A stretch of DNA of 64,000 nucleotides. Origin: Providencia heimbachae ATCC 35613. GTDB lineage: Bacteria; Pseudomonadota; Gammaproteobacteria; Enterobacterales; Enterobacteriaceae. A program made the position numbers and the translations under genes. Of this stretch, positions 28,740 through 38,637 are shown one piece after another (position 1 is the first letter of the stretch; the number at the start of each line of letters is the position of its first letter). The stretch is from the NCBI RefSeq assembly GCF_001655055.1, contig NZ_LXEW01000048.1, positions 124,001-188,000 of the forward strand. Reading direction: 5' to 3'. The notes below the pieces were generated by a model. The model did not search any database and was not told the DNA's origin. It saw only the letters and a list, made by a program, of their open reading frames with translations.

Positions 28740-30587
28740 ATGCTATTACAAATCAGTGAACCTGGAATGACCGCTGCGCCACATCAACGTAAATTAGCCG
28801 CGGGTATTGACCTTGGAACGACTCACTCTTTAATCGCCACAGTACGAAGTGGTGAAGCCGCAGTATTGCCTGATAACCATGGCCGCTATTTACTGCCTTC
28901 AATTGTTAATTATCAAGTAGACAGCAAACAAATTGGTTGGGAAGCTAAACAATTAGCAGAGCAAGATCCAGTAAATACAGTGATCTCAGTGAAAAGAATG
29001 ATGGGGCGTTCGCTCGCCGATATTCAAAAACGCTACCCAGAATTGCCTTATGATTTCACTGAGAGTGAAAATGGTTTGCCATTTATTCAAACCGCTGCAG
29101 GTCAAGTCGATCCCATTCAAGTTTCATCTGACATATTAAAAACATTAGCAAAAAGAGCAGAAGAAACCTTGGGTGGTGTGATGGACGGTGTGGTGATCAC
29201 TGTACCGGCCTATTTTGATGATGCTCAGCGTCAAGGTACTAAAGACGCAGCGCGTTTAGCGGGGTTACATGTACTTCGTTTACTGAATGAACCAACAGCA
29301 GCGGCGATTGCTTATGGTCTCGATTCAGGGCAAGAAGGGGTTATTGCCGTATACGATTTAGGCGGTGGGACATTTGATGTTTCTATCCTACGTTTAAGCC
29401 GTGGTGTGTTTGAAGTTCTTGCTACGGGGGGCGATACGGCTCTCGGCGGAGATGATTTTGACCAAGTCTTAGCCCAGTGGATTGCCGAGCAAGCGAGTTT
29501 ATCAATAAAAGGTAATCATCAGCTTAATCGCCAATTATTGAATATGGCTACCGAAGCAAAAATTACCCTGAGTGAGTCCTGCCAAGCTTCAATTTCATTG
29601 CCAAATTGGCAAGGGGAAATAACCCGTGAACAATTTGAATCTTTGATTGAAACACATATCAAACGTACATTGATGGCATGTCGCCGCGCATTGAAAGATG
29701 CAGAAGTCGAAGCTGAAGACGTTCTAAATGTGGTGATGGTGGGCGGGTCGACTCGCGTGCCATTAGTCAGAGAAAAAGTGGGTGAATTTTTTGGTCGAGC
29801 ACCACTCACCTCGATCGATCCAGACAAAGTAGTCGCTATCGGCGCCGCTATCCAAGCGGATATTTTAGTGGGTAATAAACCGGATAGTGACATGCTGCTA
29901 TTGGATGTGATCCCACTGTCTCTTGGGTTAGAAACCATGGGGGGGTTAGTTGAAAAAGTTATCCCTCGCAATACCACCATTCCTGTTGCACGAGCCCAAG
30001 AATTTACCACATTTAAAGACGGGCAAACGGCTATGAGCGTCCACGTTGTACAAGGTGAACGTGAAATGGTATCGGATTGCCGCTCGCTGGCGCGTTTTAC
30101 CTTACGTGATATTCCGGCAATGGCTGCCGGCGGGGCACATATTCGTGTCACATTCCAAGTTGATGCTGATGGGTTATTGAGTGTCAGTGCAATGGAAAAA
30201 TCGACTGGCGTAGAAGCCTCGATTCAAGTTAAGCCATCTTATGGTCTGACTGATACTGAAATTTCAACCATGATTAAAGATTCAATGACTAATGCGCAAG
30301 ATGACTTAAATGCGCGCCGCCTTGCGGAGCAAAAAGTTGAAGCGGCGAGAGTGCTTGAAAGTTTGACCAGTGCATTAGAGCAAGATGCACATTTACTGAC
30401 GCCTACAGAAGCGTCAGAAATCGATAATGCAGTCGAAGTATTAATTAAAGCGGTTGAAGGTATTGACTCAATCGCAATTGAAAATGCCATTAAACAACTG
30501 GATAAGCAATCGCAGGAGTTTGCTGCGCGTCGAATGGATTCCTCTATTCGCCAAGCGTTGTCAGGCCATTCTGTGGATGAGATATAA
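28740..30587 (+). CDS. hscA: Hsp70-type chaperone HscA (Hsc66)
   Basis: A 615-residue specialised Hsp70 that binds the LPPVK motif of IscU and drives cluster release. ATPase motifs are [25 protein letters not shown] and [13 protein letters not shown]. The substrate domain starts near [17 protein letters not shown]. It starts [10 protein letters not shown], like E. coli ([11 protein letters not shown]). The next gene fdx begins 2 nt after its stop, so the two are translationally close. Confidence 0.98.
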   Translation: MLLQISEPGMTAAPHQRKLAAGIDLGTTHSLIATVRSGEAAVLPDNHGRYLLPSIVNYQVDSKQIGWEAKQLAEQDPVNTVISVKRMMGRSLADIQKRYPELPYDFTESENGLPFIQTAAGQVDPIQVSSDILKTLAKRAEETLGGVMDGVVITVPAYFDDAQRQGTKDAARLAGLHVLRLLNEPTAAAIAYGLDSGQEGVIAVYDLGGGTFDVSILRLSRGVFEVLATGGDTALGGDDFDQVLAQWIAEQASLSIKGNHQLNRQLLNMATEAKITLSESCQASISLPNWQGEITREQFESLIETHIKRTLMACRRALKDAEVEAEDVLNVVMVGGSTRVPLVREKVGEFFGRAPLTSIDPDKVVAIGAAIQADILVGNKPDSDMLLLDVIPLSLGLETMGGLVEKVIPRNTTIPVARAQEFTTFKDGQTAMSVHVVQGEREMVSDCRSLARFTLRDIPAMAAGGAHIRVTFQVDADGLLSVSAMEKSTGVEASIQVKPSYGLTDTEISTMIKDSMTNAQDDLNARRLAEQKVEAARVLESLTSALEQDAHLLTPTEASEIDNAVEVLIKAVEGIDSIAIENAIKQLDKQSQEFAARRMDSSIRQALSGHSVDEI

Positions 30588-30589
30588 TT

Positions 30590-30925
30590 ATGCCTAAAAT
30601 AGTTTTTTTACCTCATAGTCATCTATGCCCAGACGGTGCTGTTGTTGAAGCACAAGAAGGGGAGTCGATTTTAAATGTTGCACTACGCAGTGGAATTGAA
30701 ATCGAGCATGCATGTGAAAAATCATGTGCCTGCACAACTTGCCATTGTATTGTGCGAGAAGGGTTTGATTCGCTAGAAGAAAGTACGGAATTAGAAGATG
30801 ACATGCTGGATAAAGCCTGGGGTCTTGAACCCGAGAGCCGGTTAAGTTGCCAAGCGGTTGTCACAGATGAAGATCTGGTTATCGAAATTCCAAAATATAC
30901 GATTAATCATGCTCGCGAACACTAA
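30590..30925 (+). CDS. fdx: [2Fe-2S] ferredoxin of the isc system
   Basis: A 111-residue adrenodoxin-type ferredoxin that supplies electrons for cluster assembly. Ligands are the [10 protein letters not shown] cluster (Cys42, Cys48, Cys51) and Cys87 in LSCQAVV. It matches E. coli Fdx in length and sequence. Confidence 0.98.
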   Translation: MPKIVFLPHSHLCPDGAVVEAQEGESILNVALRSGIEIEHACEKSCACTTCHCIVREGFDSLEESTELEDDMLDKAWGLEPESRLSCQAVVTDEDLVIEIPKYTINHAREH

Positions 30926-30961
30926 GCGCTTCGCTATCTTGTGGATAGGAAGGGGATAAAT

Positions 30962-31162
30962 ATGAGCTTAAAATGGTCTAACAGCCGTGAAATCGGTGAA
31001 GCGTTATATGATGCGTTTCCTGATGTCGATCCTAAAACCGTGCGTTTTACCGATATGCACCAATGGATTTGTGATTTAGAAGAATTTGACGATGACCCGA
31101 AAAAATCCAACGAAAAGATTTTAGAAGCGATTTTATTGGTTTGGTTGGATGAGTTTGAATAG
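30962..31162 (+). CDS. iscX: Fe-S assembly modulator IscX
   Basis: A 66-residue acidic protein ([20 protein letters not shown]) that binds iron and IscS and tunes cluster assembly, like frataxin. AAGGGG lies just before the ATG; the seven codons before it in frame are leader. It is the last gene of the isc operon. Confidence 0.96.
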   Translation: MSLKWSNSREIGEALYDAFPDVDPKTVRFTDMHQWICDLEEFDDDPKKSNEKILEAILLVWLDEFE

Positions 31163-31181
31163 CAATCAAGAATAATATAGG

Positions 31182-31214
31182 CCGGGCTACTGTTAAAACA
31201 GAGTCCGGTTTTTT
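31182..31214 (+). terminator. isc operon terminator
   Basis: CCGGGCT (31182-31188) pairs with AGTCCGG (31202-31208), followed by six T, 19 nt after the iscX stop. Confidence 0.85.
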
Positions 31215-31333
31215 ATTGGATATCAGCACTATATTGATACCTTTGGTGTTATTTATCAGTTAAGGTATTAGCATCTGCCGACAGAAACATGGGCTTTTGA
31301 CTGTTGGTAAAAATAGACAAAGTGAGAGAAATA

Positions 31334-32629
31334 ATGACAAAACAAATTATGCCAGTAATGATTTCTTGTGAGCCAGCAGCACCTTGTTGGGGTGAAGGCG
31401 CATTATTAAGCTCTGGCGAACAAGGCATGACTATCCACCTAAAACATCCGGGCAAATTGTGTGCAGTACAAAGTGCAGGCCGTAAAATTGATGGTCAAGG
31501 TATTCGCAATGTCGCGCTGGCCGGTGAAGGTTGGGACTTAGAAAAAAGCTGGGCATTTTGGCAAGGCTTTCGTGCACCGAAAGGCGCTAGAACCATTGAA
31601 TGGCCTGTTTTACCAGAAGAACAACGTAAAGAATTAGAAAACCGTATCCGTACTATTGATTGGGTTCGGGACGTGATTAATGCGCCAGCAGAAGAAATTG
31701 GCCCAGAGCAATTAGCGAAAAGAGCGATTGATTTATTGTGTACCGTGGGTGCTGAAGATATCAGCTACCGTATTATTAAAGGCGATGATCTTGCAGAACA
31801 AGGTTATGCAGGTATTCATGCAGTGGGTCGTGGTTCTAGCCGTCCCCCCGTCTTCCTTGCGATAGATTATAATCCAGGGGCTAACCCAAACGCACCGGCA
31901 TTTGCTTGCTTAGTGGGTAAAGGGATTACTTTTGATTCAGGTGGTTACAGCATTAAGCCATCTTCATCAATGAATTCAATGAAAGCAGATATGGGTGGCG
32001 CTGCTACATTGGCAGGCTCATTAGCACTTGCTATTACGCGTGGTCTGCAAAAACGTGTGAAAATGTTCCTGTGTATGGCTGACAACATGGTGAGCAGTAA
32101 TGCATTTAAATTAGGCGATATTATTCGTTACCGTAATGGTAAGTCGGTCGAAATTATGAATACCGATGCAGAAGGTCGTTTAGTGCTGGCAGATGGTTTG
32201 ATTGATGCGAGCAAAGAGAAACCGACACTGATTATTGATGCAGCAACATTAACGGGTGCGGCGAAAACGGCGGTAGGGGGGGATTATCATTCAGTATTGA
32301 GCTATGACGATAAATTAGTCTCTGAATTAATGGCTTCTTCAGATGCAGAATATGAATTGTTCTGGCGTCTGCCTTTAGCCGAATTCCATCGCCAACAATT
32401 ACCATCAGGTTTTGCGGATTTAAATAATATTGCTGCGCCATCTCATACCGCAGGTGCAAGTACAGCCGCCGCATTCCTATCATATTTTGTTGAAAACTAT
32501 CGCCAAAATTGGGTACATATTGACTGTTCAGCTACTTACCGTAAATCGCCAGTTAGTCTTTGGGCTGAAGGTGCAACCGGTATTGGTGTGAGAACTATCG
32601 CCAATTTATTGGTTAATAAAGCAAAATAA
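31334..32629 (+). CDS. pepB: Aminopeptidase B (M17 leucyl aminopeptidase family)
   Basis: A 431-residue cytosolic two-metal aminopeptidase, usually hexameric, that helps finish peptide breakdown. The M17 signature [14 protein letters not shown] and metal-site regions [13 protein letters not shown] and MKADMGGAA are present. It aligns with E. coli PepB (427 aa) to its end. The start MTKQIMP is preceded by GTGAGAGAA. Its own terminator and a separate promoter set it apart from the isc operon. Confidence 0.96.
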   Translation: MTKQIMPVMISCEPAAPCWGEGALLSSGEQGMTIHLKHPGKLCAVQSAGRKIDGQGIRNVALAGEGWDLEKSWAFWQGFRAPKGARTIEWPVLPEEQRKELENRIRTIDWVRDVINAPAEEIGPEQLAKRAIDLLCTVGAEDISYRIIKGDDLAEQGYAGIHAVGRGSSRPPVFLAIDYNPGANPNAPAFACLVGKGITFDSGGYSIKPSSSMNSMKADMGGAATLAGSLALAITRGLQKRVKMFLCMADNMVSSNAFKLGDIIRYRNGKSVEIMNTDAEGRLVLADGLIDASKEKPTLIIDAATLTGAAKTAVGGDYHSVLSYDDKLVSELMASSDAEYELFWRLPLAEFHRQQLPSGFADLNNIAAPSHTAGASTAAAFLSYFVENYRQNWVHIDCSATYRKSPVSLWAEGATGIGVRTIANLLVNKAK

Positions 32630-32649
32630 TTTATTTTTATTTGCAATCA

Positions 32650-32684
32650 AGGCACGGAAAATTGACTTTTCGTGCCTCTTTTTT
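32650..32684 (+). terminator. pepB terminator
   Basis: AGGCACG (32650-32656) pairs with CGTGCCT (32671-32677), extended by AAAA/TTTT pairs inside, then six T. Confidence 0.9.
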
Positions 32685-32709
32685 ACCTGAGATAAATTAA
32701 GGGTATAAT
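32682..32709 (+). promoter_or_regulatory. sigma70-like promoter for the sseB-like gene
   Basis: TTTACC, 16-bp spacer, perfect -10 TATAAT (32704-32709), 36 bp before the start codon. The -35 overlaps the T-run of the pepB terminator. Confidence 0.5.
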
Positions 32710-32745
32710 AAGCCGATACGTTTTTAACTATGTAGGGGATAGGTA

Positions 32746-33198
32746 ATGTCGCAGCAGTCGAATAATAAAAAACCAGATTCAGAAAGTAACGTAGAATATT
32801 CCGAGCTAACTGTGCCAGAAGGTTCAGCATTTAAATTAAGTGTGTTAGATGAGGAGCCAAAAGAATTAACGTCAGCACTGAGTGAATTCTTTAAGCAACA
32901 CAAAGTGCTTCGACGTGCCTTTATTGTTTCGGCGGTGGAGGAGGATGAAGGGGAAGAAAGCACGATATTAATGGTAGCGCTAGAATTTGTTGCAGGCGCA
33001 GAAAATATTGAATCGATTATCCATGAGGCAGGAACTTTGGCTTGTGAATATTTAGATGATGAAGAATCTATTGATTTTTGCTTAGTTAATGAAGAAGAAA
33101 AAGGGGTGAGTCATTTCATTACTCAGCATGTTGCCCCATTCTATCAGCGTCGCTTAGGCAGTTTTTTACGTGACACGATCCCAATAAAAAATACCTAA
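32746..33198 (+). CDS. sseB: SseB C-terminal-domain protein (short SseB)
   Basis: A 150-residue protein homologous only to the C-terminal ~115 residues of E. coli SseB (258 aa, linked to serine sensitivity). The match is clear at the end: KGVSHFITQHVAPFYQRRLGSFLRD versus E. coli KGISHFITEHIAPFYERRWGGFLRD (shown as separate stretches of the two proteins). The N-terminal SseB domain is missing. The gene has its own GGGGATAG ribosome binding site and promoter, and no upstream frame encodes the missing part, so it looks like a short gene rather than a frameshift. Position between pepB and yfhM is conserved. Molecular function is unknown. Confidence 0.82.
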   Translation: MSQQSNNKKPDSESNVEYSELTVPEGSAFKLSVLDEEPKELTSALSEFFKQHKVLRRAFIVSAVEEDEGEESTILMVALEFVAGAENIESIIHEAGTLACEYLDDEESIDFCLVNEEEKGVSHFITQHVAPFYQRRLGSFLRDTIPIKNT

Positions 33199-33230
33199 TG
33201 ATATGGGCCATCGTTAAAGTTGTCTGTTTA

Positions 33231-33252
33231 GTGGGGAAATATGTTTTCCCAC
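33231..33252 (+). other. Hairpin after sseB
   Basis: GTGGGGAAA and TTTTCCCAC form a 9-bp stem (one G-U) with a 4-nt loop but no T-run. The remainder of the ~300-bp spacer before yfhM is AT-rich with no gene seen. Confidence 0.4.
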
Positions 33253-33497
33253 TCGCAAATGAAATATTGCTAATTAATTAAACTGATATTCGACTTTCTA
33301 TTTATAAAAAATCCCACTTTAATTCTCTTTTTGCCAACCTTTCTTTTTTCCGTTTTGTCTGATAGGTGTTTTTATTCCATTCTGTTAAATTATGTAACAT
33401 TGGTAATTACGTATATTGATATTTCCTTAAAGGTTCAAACTGCCGGTTTGAGCTGAACGAACATAATAATTTTAACTAATTAAAGGATGGGACGGTA

Positions 33498-36400
33498 ATG
33501 AATCAACAATCAAGTTGGGCTTCATTGGCGGGTCTAAGAACTAAAAAGCGTTATATTGCATTAGCCTTAGCGTCTGTTCTAGCGCTAGCAGGTTGTGATA
33601 ATACAGAAGAGACAACCGAAAAAGAGACCAAAGTCACCTCGACAACTGCTGAAAATCAAACCAAAACAGCGCCTATTGCAGAACAAAAGAAAGCAGTACC
33701 TAAGCTTTCCACTGAAGAAATGGTGAAAAAATACGCAGGGAAAGATCTCGAAATTTTGGATGCTTCTGAGCTGCAACTTGATGGCGCAAGTGCCATGGTG
33801 GTTACATTCTCTGTTCCAATTGAACCTAATCAAAATTTTGGTCAATTTTTAAATTTGGTTGATGTGAAATCAGGCAAGCTGGACGGTGATTGGGAGCTTT
33901 CTGATAATCAACTGGAACTGCGCTTTCGCCACTTACCTCCATCAAAAGAATTAAATTTATCGGTCACGCCGGGTATTAAGGCTGTGAATGAACGTACCAT
34001 CGCGGCAAGTTTTGATAAAAAATTCCAAACAGCACAAATTATTCCAACAGTCGGTTTTGCGAGTAAAGGCTCTTTGCTGCCAAGCAAGGTAGCGCAAGGC
34101 TTGCCGGTTATCGCCCTCAATGTAGACAAGGTGGATGTAAATTTCTTCCGTGTTGATGAAAAACAGCTTCCGCAATTTTTAGCCACTTGGCAATACCGTA
34201 GTAATTACGAATATTGGTATTCCGAAGAGTTTCTCGACAAAGTTGAACTGGCCTATACCGGGCGTTTTGACCTGAACCCAGATAAAAACACTCGCCAAAC
34301 GGTGCTATTACCCCTTAAAGACATTAAAGAATTACAACAAGATGGCGTCTATTTAGCCATTATGGAAAAGGCGGGTAGCTACAGTTATCAATTCCCTGCA
34401 ACCGTATTTACCCTCAGTGATATCGGGGTTTCATTACACAGCTATCAAGACCGAGTCGATATTTTCACGCAATCATTGGCGAAAGGTTCGGCGATTAAAG
34501 GGGTTGAGCTGCGTATTCTCGATGAGAAAGGGCAATTGGTCACTAAAGGCACAACCGATGGCGATGGTCATGCACAACTGGATAAATTAGCGGGTGGAAA
34601 ATTATTACTGGCAACCCATGAAGGGCAAACCAGTATGATTGACCTCACGCAGCCCGCACTCGATTTATCCGAATTTGATATTTCAGGCCCTGCAGGTTTT
34701 GCAAAACAGTTCTTTGTCTTTGGCCCTCGCGACCTTTATCGACCAGGTGAATTATTATTGGTAAATGGTTTGCTGCGTGATGGTGATGGTAATCCCGTTA
34801 AAACTCAGCCCGTTAAAGTGGATGTATTAAAAACAGATGGGCAGGTGGTTAGAAGTTTTGTTTGGCAACCGCAAGAAAATCAAGATGGTTTATATCAATA
34901 TCAATTTGAAATTCCTAAAAATGCCGAAACCGGTGGTTGGTCACTGCGTTTTGATTTAGGAGATGGCTCGCCGCAACGTTACTACAAGTTTAATGTTGAA
35001 GATTTCATGCCTGAGCGCATGGCGTTGGATATTACCTCTAGCGACAAACCTATTTTAAATACCGAATCCGTTGATTTCGATATTAAAGGTCGCTACTTAT
35101 ACGGTGCACCAGCGGCAAGTAATGAATTGCAAGGCCAAGTCTTGCTTAAGGCTAACCGTGAAGCGGTGGCTAAATTACCGGGTTTTGAATTTGGCTTAGT
35201 CAGTGAAGAAGGTTTACCACGTAAACTGGATGAATTTGATTTAACGCTGAATGATAATGGCGAAACGGTGATTTCATTGCCTAAAAGCAATTGGGAATCA
35301 ACGCGCTCACCTATTTCTGCTGTACTGCAAGCCAGTCTTTTAGAGGCAGGTGGTCGTCCGGTCACGCGTCGTGCTGAACAAGCTATTTGGCCAGCCGATA
35401 AACTGGTGGGTATTCGCCCATTATTTGCCAAAAAAGAAATGTATGACTACCGCACAGACCGTTATGTGAAACGTCATAATGTGGATTCAAATTCATTAGC
35501 TGAATTCGAATTGGTCATGGCGGATGCAGCCGGTAATAAATTAGCGGCTGAAAATTTAACTGCGCGCTTAGTGTACGAGCGTCGAGACTACTATTGGAGT
35601 TGGTCTGAAAGCAGTGGTTGGTCATCAAACTATGATCAAAAAGATTTGGTTATGGCAAATGAAAATATTGCCATTGCTAAAGACGGTACGGCAAAAATTT
35701 CTTTCCCTGTGGATTGGGGCTCATTTCGTTTAGAAGTTTTAAACCCAGAAAATCAATTAGTCACCAGTATTCAGTTCTGGGCGGGATACTCATGGCAAGA
35801 TAATACTGGCGGGAGCGGATCTGTTCGCCCTGATCAAGTCAAATTAAGCTTGAACAAACCGGCTTATTTACCGGGTGAAAAAGCAAAAGTACATATCGAA
35901 TCACCGAAAGCAGGTAAAGGTTATATTCTGCTGGAGTCAAGTAATGGGCCGTTATGGTGGCAGGAAATTGATGTGCCTGAAAAAGGCTTAGATGTTGAAA
36001 TTCCTGTTAATAAAGAGTGGGCTCGGCATGATTTATATCTCTCTACAGTGGTTGTGCGACCGGGGGATGATTCAAAAGAAGCGATAGTAAAACGTGCGGT
36101 AGGGGTGTTACATCTGCCAATAGCGGATGAAAACCGTAAAATTGCTTTGGCATTAACCTCACCAAACAAAATGCGTCCAAACCAAGACCTGACTGTGAAA
36201 ATTAAGGCGACTTCACAAGAGGGTAAACCATTACCTGAAAAAGTGAATGTATTACTTTCTGCGGTCGATACTGGTGTATTGAATATCACTGATTTTAAAA
36301 CCCCGGATCCGTATGATGCCTTTTTTGGTCGTAAACGTTATAGCGTTGACCAATATGATGTTTATGGGCATTTGATTGAAGGGCAAGGCAAGATAGCCAA

Positions 36401-38537
36401 TTTACGTTTTGGTGGTGATAGTGAAGATGCCGCATTAGAACGTGGCGGGATGAAGCCACTGACTGAAGTACAAATCATTGCGCAGCAAGCACAGCCAGTG
36501 ACTTTAGATAAAAATGGTGAAGGCGAAATCACCTTAGCAATTCCTGATTTTAATGGTGAATTGCGTTTGATGGCACAAGCTTGGAATGAAAAAGACTTTG
36601 GTCATGCAGACAGTAAAGTGGTTGTTGCAGCACCGTTAGTGACTCAAATGTCAATGCCACGCTTTATGGCGGGGGGGGATAAGTCCTATTTTGCCCTTGA
36701 TCTGACCAACATGACCGACAATACGCAAAATGTAACCGTTAACTTTAAAGCGACAGGCATGGTCAAACTTGATGGTGTGACGAGTCGTGAAGTTGAGCTA
36801 CAAAAAGGTAAACGTACAACCTTAACTCTACCGGTTAAAGCAGATTATGGCTTTGGTGAAGGAGAGGTATCGATGACCATTAACGGCGTACAAGTTAAAG
36901 GTGAAGTGGAAAAAGAGTACAATAACAGTTGGAAAGTCGGGGTTCGTCCTGCTCAACCTGCTGAAACAATCTCTTTTGCTACCGCAATTGAGCCGGGAAC
37001 ATCATGGTCACTACCTGTTAACCAAATTGCGGGATTGCAGCCGGATACGATAGAAGGCCAAGTACTATTAACCAGCCGTCCGCCATTGCAAATTTCGCGT
37101 TATATCAGAGAATTATTTGCTTATCCATACGGCTGTCTTGAGCAAACGATCAGTGGATTATATCCATCCCTATTCTCAACCCAAGCAGAGTTGAAAAAAC
37201 TTGGGATTAACACGCAAACAGATGCAGATCGTCATAAAGCTATCGAAGTGGGGATCCCGCACTTATTAAGTATGCAACGTGGGGATGGTGGTTTCTCTTT
37301 ATGGGATAGAAATGGTCGTGAAGAGTTCTGGTTAACCGCTTATGCCGCTGATTTCTTGAATAAAGCCAATCAGCGAGGCTTTACGGTTCCACAAGATGCA
37401 ATCAATAATGCCAATACGCGCTTACTGAGTTACTTGCAAGATGCTAACCAAATTAATTATCCGTATACGGATAACCAAGCCGGGGCGCGTTTTGCGACAC
37501 AAGCTTATGCAGGTTTGGTCTTAGCAACACAACAAAAAGCACCATTAGGCGCACTGCGTCAGCTTTATGGTCAAAGCAGTAATGCCACCAGTGGTTTACC
37601 GTTAGTGCAATTAGGCGTCGCACTTAATTTGATGGGCGATAAAGCACGTGGTGAAAGTGCCATTATTGATGGCATGAAAAAACAACGTGGGCGTTATAGC
37701 TATGTGGGTGATTACGGCTCAATTATTCGTGATGATGCCATGATTGTGGCATTACTCAACGAATACAATTTGATGCCGAAATCTCGCGATCAAAAACTGC
37801 AAACATTATCGAATAACCTAACGTCGCAGCGTTATTTCTCAACACAGGAAAGCAACGCCCTTTATTTAGCGGGTCGCTATTATGTTAATGAGACAGAAGA
37901 ACCATGGAAAGCGTTAATCAATGGTCAAGAGCCGCCAATGGTTTCTGATAAACCTATCAGCGAATTTTTAACCAAAGCGCAAATCCAAAATGGTTATAGT
38001 ATCGAAAATAGTGGCACAAATACCTTGTATACACGCTTAAACGTTGTCGGTTATCCGCAAAGTTCACCAAAACCGATGTCGAATGTATTAAGTGTCATGC
38101 GTAGTTACTATGATATGAAGGGTAACCCCATTACACTGGATAGATTAAGAAGCGGTGAAATGGTCGTGGTGAAGTTGGATGTCAATGCAACTCAAGCTGT
38201 TCCTGATGCACTGGTGGTTGATTTGTTACCAGCAGGTTTAGAGTTAGAAAATCAAAATCTGGCGAATAGCAGTGCAAACCTCAGTGAATCAGCACCTAAT
38301 CTGCAAGAGATGATTGATGATATGCAGCAGTCACAAATTCGTCATATGGAATATCGTGATGATCGATTTGTTGCCGCTGTTGAAGTTCAGCAATATAAAC
38401 CCACTACATTGGTTTACTTAGCACGAGCAGTGACACCGGGTGTGTATAGCATTCCTGTTCCTCAAGTGGAATCTATGTATGTTCCTGAATGGCGCTCAAC
38501 GGGTTATTCAGAAGGTCAATTAGAAATCGTTAAATAG
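33498..38537 (+). CDS. yfhM: Bacterial alpha-2-macroglobulin lipoprotein YfhM
   Basis: A 1679-residue periplasmic lipoprotein that traps proteases, protecting the cell when the envelope is breached. The lipobox LALAGC puts the lipidated Cys at residue 33. Macroglobulin-like domains follow, then the reactive thioester motif CLEQ in YPYGCLEQTISG (Cys1213), then the helical thioester domain (MQRGDGGFSLWDRNG) and the receptor-binding-like C-terminus. Length is close to E. coli YfhM (1653). It pairs with pbpC downstream, as in many bacteria, where PBP1C is thought to repair peptidoglycan at the site of attack. Confidence 0.97.
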   Translation: MNQQSSWASLAGLRTKKRYIALALASVLALAGCDNTEETTEKETKVTSTTAENQTKTAPIAEQKKAVPKLSTEEMVKKYAGKDLEILDASELQLDGASAMVVTFSVPIEPNQNFGQFLNLVDVKSGKLDGDWELSDNQLELRFRHLPPSKELNLSVTPGIKAVNERTIAASFDKKFQTAQIIPTVGFASKGSLLPSKVAQGLPVIALNVDKVDVNFFRVDEKQLPQFLATWQYRSNYEYWYSEEFLDKVELAYTGRFDLNPDKNTRQTVLLPLKDIKELQQDGVYLAIMEKAGSYSYQFPATVFTLSDIGVSLHSYQDRVDIFTQSLAKGSAIKGVELRILDEKGQLVTKGTTDGDGHAQLDKLAGGKLLLATHEGQTSMIDLTQPALDLSEFDISGPAGFAKQFFVFGPRDLYRPGELLLVNGLLRDGDGNPVKTQPVKVDVLKTDGQVVRSFVWQPQENQDGLYQYQFEIPKNAETGGWSLRFDLGDGSPQRYYKFNVEDFMPERMALDITSSDKPILNTESVDFDIKGRYLYGAPAASNELQGQVLLKANREAVAKLPGFEFGLVSEEGLPRKLDEFDLTLNDNGETVISLPKSNWESTRSPISAVLQASLLEAGGRPVTRRAEQAIWPADKLVGIRPLFAKKEMYDYRTDRYVKRHNVDSNSLAEFELVMADAAGNKLAAENLTARLVYERRDYYWSWSESSGWSSNYDQKDLVMANENIAIAKDGTAKISFPVDWGSFRLEVLNPENQLVTSIQFWAGYSWQDNTGGSGSVRPDQVKLSLNKPAYLPGEKAKVHIESPKAGKGYILLESSNGPLWWQEIDVPEKGLDVEIPVNKEWARHDLYLSTVVVRPGDDSKEAIVKRAVGVLHLPIADENRKIALALTSPNKMRPNQDLTVKIKATSQEGKPLPEKVNVLLSAVDTGVLNITDFKTPDPYDAFFGRKRYSVDQYDVYGHLIEGQGKIANLRFGGDSEDAALERGGMKPLTEVQIIAQQAQPVTLDKNGEGEITLAIPDFNGELRLMAQAWNEKDFGHADSKVVVAAPLVTQMSMPRFMAGGDKSYFALDLTNMTDNTQNVTVNFKATGMVKLDGVTSREVELQKGKRTTLTLPVKADYGFGEGEVSMTINGVQVKGEVEKEYNNSWKVGVRPAQPAETISFATAIEPGTSWSLPVNQIAGLQPDTIEGQVLLTSRPPLQISRYIRELFAYPYGCLEQTISGLYPSLFSTQAELKKLGINTQTDADRHKAIEVGIPHLLSMQRGDGGFSLWDRNGREEFWLTAYAADFLNKANQRGFTVPQDAINNANTRLLSYLQDANQINYPYTDNQAGARFATQAYAGLVLATQQKAPLGALRQLYGQSSNATSGLPLVQLGVALNLMGDKARGESAIIDGMKKQRGRYSYVGDYGSIIRDDAMIVALLNEYNLMPKSRDQKLQTLSNNLTSQRYFSTQESNALYLAGRYYVNETEEPWKALINGQEPPMVSDKPISEFLTKAQIQNGYSIENSGTNTLYTRLNVVGYPQSSPKPMSNVLSVMRSYYDMKGNPITLDRLRSGEMVVVKLDVNATQAVPDALVVDLLPAGLELENQNLANSSANLSESAPNLQEMIDDMQQSQIRHMEYRDDRFVAAVEVQQYKPTTLVYLARAVTPGVYSIPVPQVESMYVPEWRSTGYSEGQLEIVK

Positions 38538-38563
38538 TTGTCTAATTAAGCCATTAAACCAAG

Positions 38564-38595
38564 AGAGGGAAAAGCCATGTTTTTCCCTCTTTTTT
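38564..38595 (+). terminator. Terminator between yfhM and pbpC
   Basis: AGAGGGAAAA (38564-38573) pairs with TTTTCCCTCT (38581-38590), followed by T5. It suggests pbpC has partly separate expression. Confidence 0.8.
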
Positions 38596-38637
38596 CGCAA
38601 TCAAAGTCATGAATGATAACTCGCGGTATGTTTACGA

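Noticed and set aside
29519-30151. 210-residue minus-strand frame opposite hscA
   Set aside because: Antisense to a highly conserved chaperone gene with no ribosome binding site or recognisable domain; a shadow of hscA codon bias.
35921-36289. 122-residue minus-strand frame inside yfhM
   Set aside because: Antisense shadow of a large conserved gene; no independent support.
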